Assembly (NCBI RefSeq): GCF_018398335.1
Contig: NZ_JAHBRX010000002.1
Span: 1,856,237 to 1,920,236 of the forward strand
Source of the DNA: Chelatococcus sp. HY11
GTDB lineage: Bacteria; Pseudomonadota; Alphaproteobacteria; Rhizobiales; Beijerinckiaceae
Length of the DNA: 64,000 bases
Reading direction: 5' to 3'
Made by a program: the position numbers and the translations under genes. Under the pieces are notes generated by a model that was not told the origin of the DNA, searched no databases, and saw nothing but the letters and a program-made list of their open reading frames with translations. This document shows positions 53,540 through 62,886 of the stretch, one piece after another (the stretch's first letter is position 1; each line of letters opens with the position of its first letter).

Positions 53540-55849
53540 TCAGTGCGCGTTGCGGGCGCTGTTGTCGTGAATGATGGGAGGGAGCTTGTGCGCTGTTGGC
53601 GGCAGAGGCGCCGCGCAGCGTCGGATTTCGACGAGGCAGCTCAGGGCGGCACAGCCTTGCGAGAAGCTGGAGGCTGGCCGATCGGCCGTCAGGACATTGG
53701 GATTGCCATGCGCGTCGATGTCTTCGGCCGGATCGATCCATGCCCCTGTCGCGAGGCGGGCCGCTCCCGCCACGATATCCTCGCTGACCGCGGCCACCGC
53801 CTGGACGGTGCCTCGGCCGTTGAAGATTTCGACGACGTCGCCGTCGGCGATGTCTCTTGCGGCCGCGTCAGTGGCGTTGATCAGAACGACCTCCCGGCCG
53901 CCGCTTTTACCGGCGACGCTCCAGGGCGCATGGTCGAGCTGGCTGTGCAGCCGGCGCGCCGGCTGGTCCGACACAAGATGGATGGGCCAATCCGCGGCGG
54001 CCGGCGCGCCACCCCACTCGGTGGGCGGCAGCCAGGCGGGGTGTCCAGGACAGTCAGCCGCCTGGGCCGCGGCAACGGTCGTGGAGAAGAGTTCGATGCG
54101 CCCCGACGGCGTAGGCCGGGGATGGGCCGTGGGATCGCGGCGAAACTCATCGAGAAACACGACAGGGTGGTCATGCGGGGCGAGGTCGATGAAGCCGCGT
54201 TCCCAAAAGGTCGCGAAATCGGGCACGGCGATGCCGTTGGCTTCAGCGCTCGCCACGAAGGTCTCGTAGAGGCGCGCGAGCCACGCCCTTTCGTCGAGCC
54301 CCTCGGTGAAGGCCGCGCCAGCGCCGAGGCGGCTGGCAAGATCGCTGAAGATCGCGAAGTCGTCCCGCGCTTCCGCATGGGCCGAGGCGGCCTTGTGCAT
54401 CGCCACCAGCACACCCTCGCGCGTCGCGAAGGCGATGTCGTTGCGCTCAGCCGCCAATGTCGCCGGCAGCACGATATCCGCCATGCGCGCATGCGCGTTC
54501 CAGAACTGCTCATGGACGACGATGGTGTCGGGCTTGGCCCAGGCCTGGCGCAGGCGCGTGAGGTCCTGGTGGTGATGGTAGGGGTTGCCGCCGGCCCAGT
54601 AGATGAGCCGGATGTCCGGATAGCGATACGTCTCTCCCTCATAGGTGAAAGAGGCGCCCGGGTTGAGAAGCATGTCGGCGATGCGCGCGACGGGGATGAA
54701 GGCCGCCACGGGATTGCGGCCCTGCGGAAGGGAAGGGCCTTTCAGGCGAGGATGCGGGCTGCCGATGGCGTTCATGGCGCCATAGCCGAGCCCGAAACCA
54801 CCGCCGGGCAGGCCGACCTGCCCGAGCACGCAGGCGAGCGCCACGATGCCCCAGAACGGTTGTTCGCCGTGCTCGGCGCGTTGCAGGGACCAGGCGACAT
54901 TGAGAAGGGTGCGCGTTTCCGCCATCTCCCGCGCGAGCGCTTCCATCCGTGCCGCCGGCACTCCGGATAGCCGCTCAGCCCAGGCCGGTGTCTTCGGGGT
55001 GCCGTCGGACACACCAAGCACATAGTCTCGGAAGGCTTCGCCACCCGCGCAGCAGCGCGCCAGAAATGCGTCGTCCGCGTGCCCGGTCGTGAAGAGCTGG
55101 TAGGCGAGCGCGAGCATGACGGATATGTCGGTGTTAGGCCGGATCGGGATCCACTCCACATCACCGTCGGTGACCAGATCTTCGCGGACGGGGCTGATGT
55201 TGATGAAGCGGGTGCCGCGCGCGGCCATGGCCGCCAGCGCCTCCTTGACGCGGTGTCGCCCCGCGCCGCCGGGAGAGACTCGTGAGTTTTTCAGCGGCAC
55301 ACCGCCGAAGGAGACGAAGAGACGCGTATGCGTGGCGAGGACGTCCCAGGACGTATGTTCGGCGTGGAGATCGTCGATAGGCCCCACCACATGCGGCATG
55401 ATTACCCGGCCGGCGGCGAGGCTATAGGTATCGACATGCCGAACATAGCCGCCGATCGTGTTGAGGAAGCGGTGCACCTGGCTTTGGGCATGATGGAAGC
55501 GGCCAGCGCTCGACCACCCATAGGAGCCGCCGAAGATAGCCTCATTGCCGTAGTCCGTCCGCACACGGCTCAGTTCCCCCGCGACAAGCGCGAGAGCGTC
55601 CTCCCAGGACACTTCGACAAAAGGCTCGCGGCCGCGTCGATCGGGCTGCGCACCAGGCCCTTTCTCCAGAAAGGAACGACGCACAGCTGGCCGCGCGACG
55701 CGCAGCCGCGTGACGGCGCCGCCCAATTGGTCGAGGCCGATGGGAGACGGGTCCGGATCACCGCTGAAGGGTCGCAGCCGGGGCCTGCCGTCGCCCTTCT
55801 GCTCGATTTCATAGAGCCCCCAGTGGCTTGCGGTGTAACGCGTCGCCAT
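53540..55849 (-). CDS. Molybdopterin-dependent oxidoreductase (BisC/TorA/DMSO reductase family)
   Basis: A 769-residue molybdoenzyme of the single-subunit DMSO reductase class. [18 protein letters not shown] (about 107-124) contains the serine that ligates molybdenum, and the C-terminal part has the MGD-binding [15 protein letters not shown]. No [4Fe-4S] cysteine cluster or Tat signal is seen at the N-terminus, so it is probably cytoplasmic like BisC, which reduces biotin sulfoxide and methionine sulfoxide. It lies four bases from the Gfo/Idh gene and 19 before ilvD. Its electron donor and substrate here are unknown. Confidence 0.85.
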   Translation of the reverse strand: MATRYTASHWGLYEIEQKGDGRPRLRPFSGDPDPSPIGLDQLGGAVTRLRVARPAVRRSFLEKGPGAQPDRRGREPFVEVSWEDALALVAGELSRVRTDYGNEAIFGGSYGWSSAGRFHHAQSQVHRFLNTIGGYVRHVDTYSLAAGRVIMPHVVGPIDDLHAEHTSWDVLATHTRLFVSFGGVPLKNSRVSPGGAGRHRVKEALAAMAARGTRFINISPVREDLVTDGDVEWIPIRPNTDISVMLALAYQLFTTGHADDAFLARCCAGGEAFRDYVLGVSDGTPKTPAWAERLSGVPAARMEALAREMAETRTLLNVAWSLQRAEHGEQPFWGIVALACVLGQVGLPGGGFGLGYGAMNAIGSPHPRLKGPSLPQGRNPVAAFIPVARIADMLLNPGASFTYEGETYRYPDIRLIYWAGGNPYHHHQDLTRLRQAWAKPDTIVVHEQFWNAHARMADIVLPATLAAERNDIAFATREGVLVAMHKAASAHAEARDDFAIFSDLASRLGAGAAFTEGLDERAWLARLYETFVASAEANGIAVPDFATFWERGFIDLAPHDHPVVFLDEFRRDPTAHPRPTPSGRIELFSTTVAAAQAADCPGHPAWLPPTEWGGAPAAADWPIHLVSDQPARRLHSQLDHAPWSVAGKSGGREVVLINATDAAARDIADGDVVEIFNGRGTVQAVAAVSEDIVAGAARLATGAWIDPAEDIDAHGNPNVLTADRPASSFSQGCAALSCLVEIRRCAAPLPPTAHKLPPIIHDNSARNAH

Positions 55850-55853
55850 GGTC

Positions 55854-56804
55854 TCACGCCTTCAGAAGCTGTGCCGTCAGCGCGACCGATTTCAGCCCAT
55901 CGGCGCCACTCGCCGAGGGGGAGCGCCCCGCCGCGACCGCTTCGGCAAAGGCCTCGAATTGCGCGGCATAAAGATCGACGACCGGGAACTCGCGTGTTTC
56001 GGTATGCCCCTCACGCGTGATCTCGAGACGCCCGGTCGGTGCCATCCCGAGGGTGCCGATGCCGGTCGCCGCTCCCTTCGTGCCCAGCACGTGAATGCTA
56101 TTGAGGGCGGCGCGGGCGCGCCGTGTGATCGTCACGGTTCCCATCGCACCATTCGCGTAGCGCAACGCGGCGGCGATGGTCTGGTCGAGGCCCGTATCGG
56201 CCGCGCGATCGACGATGGAAGCGGTCTCCGCGACATCGGCGCCGACCAGGAAACCGAGGAGATCGAAGACATGAACGCCGACGGCGCCGAGAATATCGGA
56301 GCCTGATTTCGCCGGATCGGCGCGCCAGTTCGTCCATGGGCCGTAGGCCGTGTGCCATTCGCCGCGCACCAGAACGATATCGCCGAGTTCGCCGGAGGCG
56401 ATGAGTTCGCGCAAGGCGCGATTCACCGGCGCATGGCGCTGCTGGAAGCCGATGCCAAGCGCCACACCGGCCCGCTCGCAAGCGGCGATCATCGCGCGGC
56501 AATCCCCCTCGGTCAGCGCCATGGGTTTCTCGACGAGAACATGCTTGCCTGCTGCGGCCGCCTTCTCGGTCTGTTCGCGGTGCTGGTCGTTGGGGGTGGC
56601 GATGAAGACGGCATCGACCTCGTCATCTCCCAGCATAGCCTCCAGCGAGGGATAGGCGATGCCGCCCGCCTCGGCCGCAAAACGCGCGGACTTGTCCGGC
56701 GAGCTGCCAAGCCCTCCCTTAAGGCTTGCGCCCTTTGAGCTTCTCAACGCGGGCGCGATCTTCTGCAGGGCATGGGCGCCCGCACCTATCAGTCCCCAAC
56801 GCAT
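55854..56804 (-). CDS. Gfo/Idh/MocA family oxidoreductase
   Basis: A 316-residue dehydrogenase. MRWGLIGAGAHALQKIAP gives the N-terminal Rossmann motif (about 5-10), and VLVEKPMAL (about 92-100) is the conserved EKP motif with the catalytic lysine. Members act on sugars, inositols and related polyols with NAD(P). The ATG at 56804 follows GGAAGG; an earlier start at 56867 adds 21 residues without family fit. It is part of the same minus-strand series as the SDRs, suggesting sugar-like chemistry. Confidence 0.83.
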   Translation of the reverse strand: MRWGLIGAGAHALQKIAPALRSSKGASLKGGLGSSPDKSARFAAEAGGIAYPSLEAMLGDDEVDAVFIATPNDQHREQTEKAAAAGKHVLVEKPMALTEGDCRAMIAACERAGVALGIGFQQRHAPVNRALRELIASGELGDIVLVRGEWHTAYGPWTNWRADPAKSGSDILGAVGVHVFDLLGFLVGADVAETASIVDRAADTGLDQTIAAALRYANGAMGTVTITRRARAALNSIHVLGTKGAATGIGTLGMAPTGRLEITREGHTETREFPVVDLYAAQFEAFAEAVAAGRSPSASGADGLKSVALTAQLLKA

Positions 56805-56920
56805 GGTGACGCCTTCCCGGTGCTGCGGCATGATCCCGAGACGCCGTCCGGCTTTCGGTAAGATCATGCGTCAAAACAATATCCTGGAGGCCGCTCCGAC
56901 CGTCGCCGGAGTGGAGCGCC

Positions 56921-57697
56921 CTAGAAGCGGATGACCGCCGTGCCGCCACCTTCCACCGGAAGCGCCGCGGCGGTGGTGAAGGATGAGAGATCACTGACGA
57001 AGAACAGCATGGCCTTGGCGACGTCATCCGGGGTGCACACGCGCCCGAGAGGCGAGAGCCCCTTCATCACATCCGCGCGGCGCGACAACTGCTCGTCCGT
57101 GAGGATCTGGAGACGGTCGACGGAGGGCTGCTCCAAGCCACTGGGGCAGATGCAATTGGCGCGGATGCCATCGGCGCCATGGTCGGAGGCGATCTGGCGC
57201 GTGAGCTGCAGAACGCCGGCCTTTGAAACGCCATAGGCGGTCATGCCGGGAAGCGTCAGCAACGAGCCCTGCGAGCCGATGTTGACGATGCTACCGCCTC
57301 CGCCGGCGCGCATCGCGGGCAGAACAGCCCGGCAGGCAAGGAATACCGCTGTCAGATTGACCGCGATGATCCTGTTCCAGTCCGCTTCACTCGTGTCGAG
57401 GGTGCCCTTCGCCGTGGGCGGGTCGATCCCGAACGTATTGCAAAGGCCATCGATCCGGCCGAAATGCGCGAGAGCCTGCCCGACCATGCGCTCATTGGCG
57501 GCGGCATCCGTCAGGTCGGCTGCGATGACAAGACGGCTGTCCGAAGGCGAGTCCGATGTGGTGCTGATGCGGCTTACGTCGCGATCAACCAGCGCGAGGC
57601 GAGCGCCGTGCGTGAGGAACAGGTGCTCGGCAGCGCGGCCGACATTGGAGCCTGCGCCCGTGATTATGATCGTTTTGCCGTCCAATAGTCCCTTCAT
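56921..57697 (-). CDS. Short-chain dehydrogenase/reductase
   Basis: A 258-residue SDR with TGAGSNVG (a TGxxxGxG variant, about 14-21) and YGVSKAG with preceding GSQGS, completing Ser-Tyr-Lys. It would oxidise or reduce a hydroxyl/keto group with NAD(P). Its ATG overlaps the stop of the SDR at 57694 by four bases, so the two are coupled and perhaps act in sequence or as partners. Substrate unknown. Confidence 0.85.
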   Translation of the reverse strand: MKGLLDGKTIIITGAGSNVGRAAEHLFLTHGARLALVDRDVSRISTTSDSPSDSRLVIAADLTDAAANERMVGQALAHFGRIDGLCNTFGIDPPTAKGTLDTSEADWNRIIAVNLTAVFLACRAVLPAMRAGGGGSIVNIGSQGSLLTLPGMTAYGVSKAGVLQLTRQIASDHGADGIRANCICPSGLEQPSVDRLQILTDEQLSRRADVMKGLSPLGRVCTPDDVAKAMLFFVSDLSSFTTAAALPVEGGGTAVIRF

Positions 57698-58476
57698 CCC
57701 ATGCTCCCTCCGCCATCGACGCGGATGACCTGGCCCGTCACGAAACGTGATGCGGACGAGGCGAGGAAAATGACGGCGCCCGTGGCGTCATCGGGCTCCT
57801 GCACACGCGCAAAGGCCTGATCGCTGACCATGCGCGCGACCGCCTCCGCAGGAAATGTCGCCTTAACGCGCGGCGTCGGCGTAAAGCCGGGCGCGACAGC
57901 ATTGACGCGGATTCCCGTCGGGCCGAGCTCCCGCGCCAGCGCCCGCGTCAGGCCGACGACGCCACCCTTGGCCGCGACATAGCCGACGAGATTGGCCGAC
58001 AGGGGCGGCCGGTGCAGCGCGGCCGTGATGCCGCTGAAGACGGATGTCGAGGCGATATTGATAATGCTGCCGGCCCCTTGCCGTTTCATCGCAGGCAGCA
58101 CGGCGCGGATACAGAGGAACTGGCTGGTGAGATTGAGGCGGAGTTCCGCCTCGAACTCACCGAGTGCCATATCCGCAAGGCCCTTGCCCGTCGTGGCGCC
58201 GCCGGCATTGTTGACGAGCACATCGCAGCGACCAGCCTCCGTGATGAGGCGGGCGAAGCTGCCCTCCACCGCCTCCTCCGATGTCACATCGACCAGGGCC
58301 GAGAGAAGATCAGGAGCCTCAAGACGCAAGTCCTCGATAACGGCGTCGAGCGCATCAGCGGCGTGATCCACGCATGCGACCCGGAAGCCCGCCCGGCTCA
58401 ACCCCATCAGATGGGCGCGACCCATGCCTTGGGCCGCGCCCGTCACGATGGCGACGGGACGCTCTGTCCCGGCCAT
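57694..58476 (-). CDS. Short-chain dehydrogenase/reductase
   Basis: A 260-residue SDR with VTGAAQGMGRAH (cofactor motif, about 11-22) and YVAAKGG (Tyr and Lys) after NIASTS. It starts two bases from the stop of the binding-protein gene, so the binding protein, this SDR and the next are on one message. Substrate unknown; with the Gfo/Idh and dehydratase genes, a polyol or sugar acid is plausible. Confidence 0.85.
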   Translation of the reverse strand: MAGTERPVAIVTGAAQGMGRAHLMGLSRAGFRVACVDHAADALDAVIEDLRLEAPDLLSALVDVTSEEAVEGSFARLITEAGRCDVLVNNAGGATTGKGLADMALGEFEAELRLNLTSQFLCIRAVLPAMKRQGAGSIINIASTSVFSGITAALHRPPLSANLVGYVAAKGGVVGLTRALARELGPTGIRVNAVAPGFTPTPRVKATFPAEAVARMVSDQAFARVQEPDDATGAVIFLASSASRFVTGQVIRVDGGGSMG

Positions 58477-58478
58477 GG

Positions 58479-59618
58479 TCAGGACTTCACCCAGGGTACG
58501 AACTCCTCGTTCTTCACCATGACGCGTTGCAGGGCGAGGATGATCTCGCGGTCGGGATCGATCGAGATGACGCCCGTGACGCCGGCGAAATCCTTGGTCG
58601 CGGCAAGCGCGTCACGGATCCGGGTGGTGTTCGGCGAGCCCGCAGTCTTCACCGCATTCGCGATCAGGCTCACAGCGTCGAAGGCATGTGCGGAGAACTT
58701 GCTCGGAACCATGGAATACTTCGACTTGAAGAGATCGACAAAGCTTTTCACCTCCGCGCGGTCGGAGGCCGGATGATAGGTCGAGACCAGCAGGAGCCCG
58801 TTCGCGGCCTCACGCGCGAGGCTGATGACCTGTGGGTTGAACAGGCCGGCACCCGACATGAAAGTGGGGCGGAAGTTCATCTCGCGGGATTGCCGGAAAA
58901 GAAGCGCGGCCTCCACCTGGAACAACGCCAGGAGCACGCAGTCCGGCTGACGGGCGCGCAGGCTGGTGATCGTCGGCTTCAGATCGGGGGTCTCGGCGTT
59001 GATATAGTCCTCGCCGACGACAGTCGCTCCATTGGCGACCGCGCGTTTCTTGAACAACTCGCCATAGACGCGGCCATAGTCATCGTTGCGGCCGACGATG
59101 GCGATTTTCTTGAAGCCGAGGTCCTTGGTGCCCCAGTCCGTCGTGGCATCGGCCTCGGTGGCGGCGATCGGTGTATTCCGGAAGATGAAGTTACCCGTCT
59201 TGGTAATATCCGGATGCGAGGCGGTCGGCGTGATCATGATGATGCCGGCGCGCTGATAGATCGGCGCGGCGGCCAGCGACGCGGTGCTCGAGAAGTCACC
59301 GATTACCGCGGTGATGTCGCCGCGAGCGGCGAATTTCTGCGCGACATTGGCCGCTTCCTGCGGATCGCCCTTGGAGTCCTCGACGGCGAGCTGGAAGGTG
59401 ATGTCCGGGACAGTGTTCTTCGCGTTGAGTTCGGCGATCGCGAGTTCAGCGCCACGCTTGATATCTTCGCCATATTGCGCCTGATTACCTGTAATCGGCG
59501 CGGAGAGGCCAAGCGTGAGCGTCTTTTTCGCGCCCTGCGCGAAGGTCGCGGCGGGTAAAAGGCCTACCGCCGCGCCGGTCGTCGCGAGCTTTACAATATG
59601 TCTTCTCGTAAGCGACAT
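58479..59618 (-). CDS. ABC solute-binding protein, branched-chain amino acid type (LivK-like)
   Basis: A 379-residue periplasmic binding protein. MSLTRRHIVKLATTGAAVG is a twin-arginine-like signal, and ITGNQAQYGEDIKRGAELA with GDFSSTASLA is typical of LivK/urea-binding proteins that bind amino acids, amides or aromatic acids. No LivHMGF genes are in the window; they may lie beyond 64000 or elsewhere. It is encoded within the HyuAB series and is the best clue that the series handles an imported substrate. Confidence 0.8.
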   Translation of the reverse strand: MSLTRRHIVKLATTGAAVGLLPAATFAQGAKKTLTLGLSAPITGNQAQYGEDIKRGAELAIAELNAKNTVPDITFQLAVEDSKGDPQEAANVAQKFAARGDITAVIGDFSSTASLAAAPIYQRAGIIMITPTASHPDITKTGNFIFRNTPIAATEADATTDWGTKDLGFKKIAIVGRNDDYGRVYGELFKKRAVANGATVVGEDYINAETPDLKPTITSLRARQPDCVLLALFQVEAALLFRQSREMNFRPTFMSGAGLFNPQVISLAREAANGLLLVSTYHPASDRAEVKSFVDLFKSKYSMVPSKFSAHAFDAVSLIANAVKTAGSPNTTRIRDALAATKDFAGVTGVISIDPDREIILALQRVMVKNEEFVPWVKS

Positions 59619-59714
59619 GTCAGGTCCCCTTCTGATGGCGAGGCGCGAAGCGCCGGCCCGTTATAATATCTGGAACATATCGACTTTATTCTTCTTCATC
59701 AGCGTAACGCGGAA

Positions 59715-60230
59715 CTATTCACGTACCCATTCCGAAACGATATTGACCTTTGCATCAGTCATCAGGTGATACAGCGGGCAAAGCCGCTCGACTTCAGAAC
59801 GGAATTTGGCAAGACGCTCGTCGGATTCCGGCGTCTTCATGAAGACCTTCTGGTCAATCTTGTGGTAGTGGTAGGCAATAGGCTCGACCTGCGAGAACAG
59901 CTTGCCGGTGCGTCGCATCTCGGCGCGGCGAACGTCATGCTGGGCGACAGCCTCGAGGCGCACGCCGGTGATCTCGAACTTCATCTCCTTGCGGAGAATG
60001 TTCATGATCATAGCCGTGCAGGAATTCAGCGCGCACAAGGTCATTTCGAGCGGCGTCGGGCCGCTGTCCTTGCCGCCGAGCTCGACAGGCTCGTCGACAT
60101 AGATCGGCGGGAGGTCGCGGACATGATTGACGCTCTGGTAATTGCCGAGATAGTCGGTCTTGACGCGAATGCTCTGCAGGCGCTCACTGACCTGGATGTC
60201 AGCCGCCGCCGTCGTGGAAAGGTCGGTCAT
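59715..60230 (-). CDS. OsmC family protein
   Basis: A 171-residue OsmC/Ohr-fold protein. GGKDSGPTPLEMTLCALNSCTA (about 52-73) holds the first conserved cysteine region, and a second cysteine lies near the end in RLCPLYHL (about 149-156), the pair used for peroxide reduction in OsmC/Ohr. A detoxifying or redox role for the operon is possible. It is 42 bases from HyuB and 96 bases before the binding-protein gene. Confidence 0.8.
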   Translation of the reverse strand: MTDLSTTAAADIQVSERLQSIRVKTDYLGNYQSVNHVRDLPPIYVDEPVELGGKDSGPTPLEMTLCALNSCTAMIMNILRKEMKFEITGVRLEAVAQHDVRRAEMRRTGKLFSQVEPIAYHYHKIDQKVFMKTPESDERLAKFRSEVERLCPLYHLMTDAKVNIVSEWVRE

Positions 60231-60272
60231 ATCTTGCTCCTGTCGTTACCTTGTTTGTGATTGGCCGTTTGG

Positions 60273-62084
60273 TCAGTCGCGCCCGTCCTCGCCCCGATCA
60301 AAAGTCCAGGTGATGGCGCCGCGTGCGGTCGCCATGCGCGCGCGCAGCGCCTCGGTCGCGGCGGCATCGACATGGAGCGCCTCGTCGAGGACGACGCCAT
60401 AGTCTGCCCGCGCGGCGGGGAGGGAGATCTGCGCCTCGGCCACGTCATTGGCGACGCGGGCGGCGGGGCGGCTCAATGGATCGCCATAGCCGCCGCCGCC
60501 CGCCGTGTCGGAGACCAAAATGTCGCCGGTGCGCAGCGTGAAGCGTTCGCGCGCTGGCACCTTGTGCTCGCTACCATCGGTGCGCTTGATGACGGAGGAC
60601 CATGGCATGGCGGGCCTGCCGCCCTTGAGGCCCCAGGGGCGTGAGAAATGGCGATCCCCGCGATGGGTGACCTCGAGGGGGCCTTCCACCACTTCGAAGA
60701 CCTTGCGCATGCCGAGGCCGCCGCGATGGAGGCCCGCGCCGCCGGAGTCGGTCTTCAGCCGCATGGAATGGATGCGCAGCGGATATTCGAGCTCCACCGC
60801 CTCGGTCGGCGCGTTCATCATGTTGGTGATGTCGGTCTCGATATAGTCCACGCCGTCCTTCGTCGGTCTCGCCCCCATGCCGCCGCAGAAGAGTTCCAGA
60901 TAGACATAGGCGCGGCCATCGGAGGCGCGACGTCCCGAGAAGCTGACGCCCTGCATGCCGCTGGAGGAGGCGCGGACCCGTTCCGGCGCGGCCTGCGCGA
61001 GGCAGCCGAAGATGACATCCGTCATGCGGCAGACCGTCATGGTGCGGGCGTTGACGGGAGCCGGATGGCGCGGGTTGACCAGGGTGCCCTCTGGCAAACT
61101 GACACTGATCGGGCGGAAGCAGCCGGCATTGTTGGGCAGGCGTGGGTCGGTGATGCAGCGCACGCAGTAATAGGTGACACAGGCGGCGTGCGAGAATGCC
61201 GCATTGGCGGCACCCGCCACCTGCGGATCCGTGCCCGCGAAATCGACATGGATGTCGGAGCCCTTGATGGTCAGCGTCGCCTGGATCTTGACGCGCTTGT
61301 CGAGCACGATCCCATCGTTGTCGATGTAGTCGATGAAAGTGTAGCTGCCGTCCGGAATCTCGGTGATGCGGGCGCGGGTCAACGCCTCGGAGCGGTCCAT
61401 GAGTTCATCGATATAGGCGAGGACTGTATCCTCGCCGAATTCCTGGCAAATCTCGGCGAAGCGTGCCGCGCCGATCCTGATCGAGGCGAACTGGGCGCCG
61501 AGATCAGCTTCCAGAAAGGCTGGCATACGGACGTTCTTGAGCAGGATCCCACGGATCTGTTCGTCGAATACGCCGCGCGCGATCAGCTTGACCGGGGGCA
61601 GCACGATGCCCTCCTGGAAAAGCTCGGTGGCATCCGGCGGCAGGCTTCCGATCGCCATGCCGCCGAGGTCTGAATGATGCGCCATGGAGGCCGCCATCGC
61701 GACGCAGCGCCCTGAGGAGAACACCGGCGTCAGCGCGGTGATGTCAGGCAAGTGCGTGCCGCCGTCGTAGGGATCGTTCATGATGTAGACGTCGCCTTCC
61801 TCCATCGTTTCCGGGGGAAAAGCGCGCAGCAGCGATTTCACCGTGGCGGCCAGCACCCCGAGGTGCTGCGGCAACGCGACCGACTGGGCCATGGTGTCGC
61901 CGCTCACGGTGAACAGTGCGCAGGAGCAGTCGGCTCCCTCCTTCAGAACGACGGAGAAGGCGCTGCGGATCAGCGTGCCTTCCATCTCCGCGGCGACAAC
62001 ATCGAGGCGGTTGCGGATCACCTCCAGGGTGATGGGATCGATGGTCAGGCTGTCGCCGCGAGCTTCGGTCTTGTTGAGCATCAT
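60273..62084 (-). CDS. Hydantoinase B / oxoprolinase family protein (HyuB)
   Basis: A 603-residue subunit of the HyuAB type. Diagnostic segments include NDPYDGGTHLPDI (about 107-119), the ADLGAQFAS region and GGGGYGDPLSRP (near 565-576). HyuA and HyuB together use ATP to open hydantoin, oxoproline or related cyclic amides; homologous pairs also act as acetone carboxylases or hydantoin racemases. ATG at 62084 follows GAAGGATCC; in-frame starts upstream to 62246 are in the SDR gene. It is the partner of HyuA at 62879, with an SDR between them. Confidence 0.84.
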   Translation of the reverse strand: MMLNKTEARGDSLTIDPITLEVIRNRLDVVAAEMEGTLIRSAFSVVLKEGADCSCALFTVSGDTMAQSVALPQHLGVLAATVKSLLRAFPPETMEEGDVYIMNDPYDGGTHLPDITALTPVFSSGRCVAMAASMAHHSDLGGMAIGSLPPDATELFQEGIVLPPVKLIARGVFDEQIRGILLKNVRMPAFLEADLGAQFASIRIGAARFAEICQEFGEDTVLAYIDELMDRSEALTRARITEIPDGSYTFIDYIDNDGIVLDKRVKIQATLTIKGSDIHVDFAGTDPQVAGAANAAFSHAACVTYYCVRCITDPRLPNNAGCFRPISVSLPEGTLVNPRHPAPVNARTMTVCRMTDVIFGCLAQAAPERVRASSSGMQGVSFSGRRASDGRAYVYLELFCGGMGARPTKDGVDYIETDITNMMNAPTEAVELEYPLRIHSMRLKTDSGGAGLHRGGLGMRKVFEVVEGPLEVTHRGDRHFSRPWGLKGGRPAMPWSSVIKRTDGSEHKVPARERFTLRTGDILVSDTAGGGGYGDPLSRPAARVANDVAEAQISLPAARADYGVVLDEALHVDAAATEALRARMATARGAITWTFDRGEDGRD

Positions 62085-62094
62085 CACGGATCCT

Positions 62095-62886
62095 TCAGGA
62101 TGAGCGGCGCGGGAAATCGAGGCGGCCGGCGGAGAAGCCGCCGTCGATGACGATGGTGTCGCCGGCGATGGCCGCGGCGCCCGCGGAAGCGAGAAACATG
62201 ACGGCGCCGGCCACGGCTTCGGGTGTCGCCAGGACGTGGTTGGCACTCTGGCCGCGGTAGTAGTCCGCGACCTTCAGAAAGGCCGGATCGGTGAAGCCCG
62301 GCCGATCGACCAGCCCCGGAGCGACCGCGTTGATGGCAATGCCGAAAGCGCCGTATTCCAGTGCGAGCCCACGCGTGAGCATCTCCATGGCGGCTTTCGT
62401 GGCGCTGTAGAGTGCCGCGTCAGGCCGGGCATAGCGATAGTTGCCGGAAGTGATGTTGACGACGCGGCCGCGGATGCCGGACTTCGCCATGCGCTCGCAG
62501 GCATCGCGGCTCGTGAAGAGCATCGCCTTGACGTTGACCCGGAAGAGGCGATCGAACTCGTCCTCCGTCAGGTCGCGGATCATGCGGTTGAAATTGATGC
62601 CGGCGCCGTTGACGAGCACAGCCGGGGTGCCGAAGCGTTCGGTGATGTCGTCGAGCACCCGGCTCACGGTGGTCGGATCGCTCATATCGGCTGCGAGGCC
62701 ATGCCCATTGCCCAGGGATGCGAGCCGCGCGCCCGCCGCCGCGGCGCGGGCCTCGGTCGAGCCGATGGCGATGGTCGTCGCGCCAGCCGTGACGAAGGCC
62801 TCCGCTATCGCCAGACCGACATGGCCCGTGCCACCGGTCACGACCACCGGTCCGAGGCTCCAGGGTTCAGAGGCCGGATCACGCAT
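62095..62886 (-). CDS. Short-chain dehydrogenase/reductase between HyuA and HyuB
   Basis: A 263-residue SDR with VTGGTGHVG (about 15-23) and YSATKAA after NITSGNY, intact Ser-Tyr-Lys. It is placed between HyuA and HyuB genes, which are usually adjacent. Its start overlaps the HyuA stop by eight bases, indicating translational coupling. A keto or hydroxy intermediate of the same pathway is the likely substrate. Confidence 0.84.
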   Translation of the reverse strand: MRDPASEPWSLGPVVVTGGTGHVGLAIAEAFVTAGATTIAIGSTEARAAAAGARLASLGNGHGLAADMSDPTTVSRVLDDITERFGTPAVLVNGAGINFNRMIRDLTEDEFDRLFRVNVKAMLFTSRDACERMAKSGIRGRVVNITSGNYRYARPDAALYSATKAAMEMLTRGLALEYGAFGIAINAVAPGLVDRPGFTDPAFLKVADYYRGQSANHVLATPEAVAGAVMFLASAGAAAIAGDTIVIDGGFSAGRLDFPRRSS

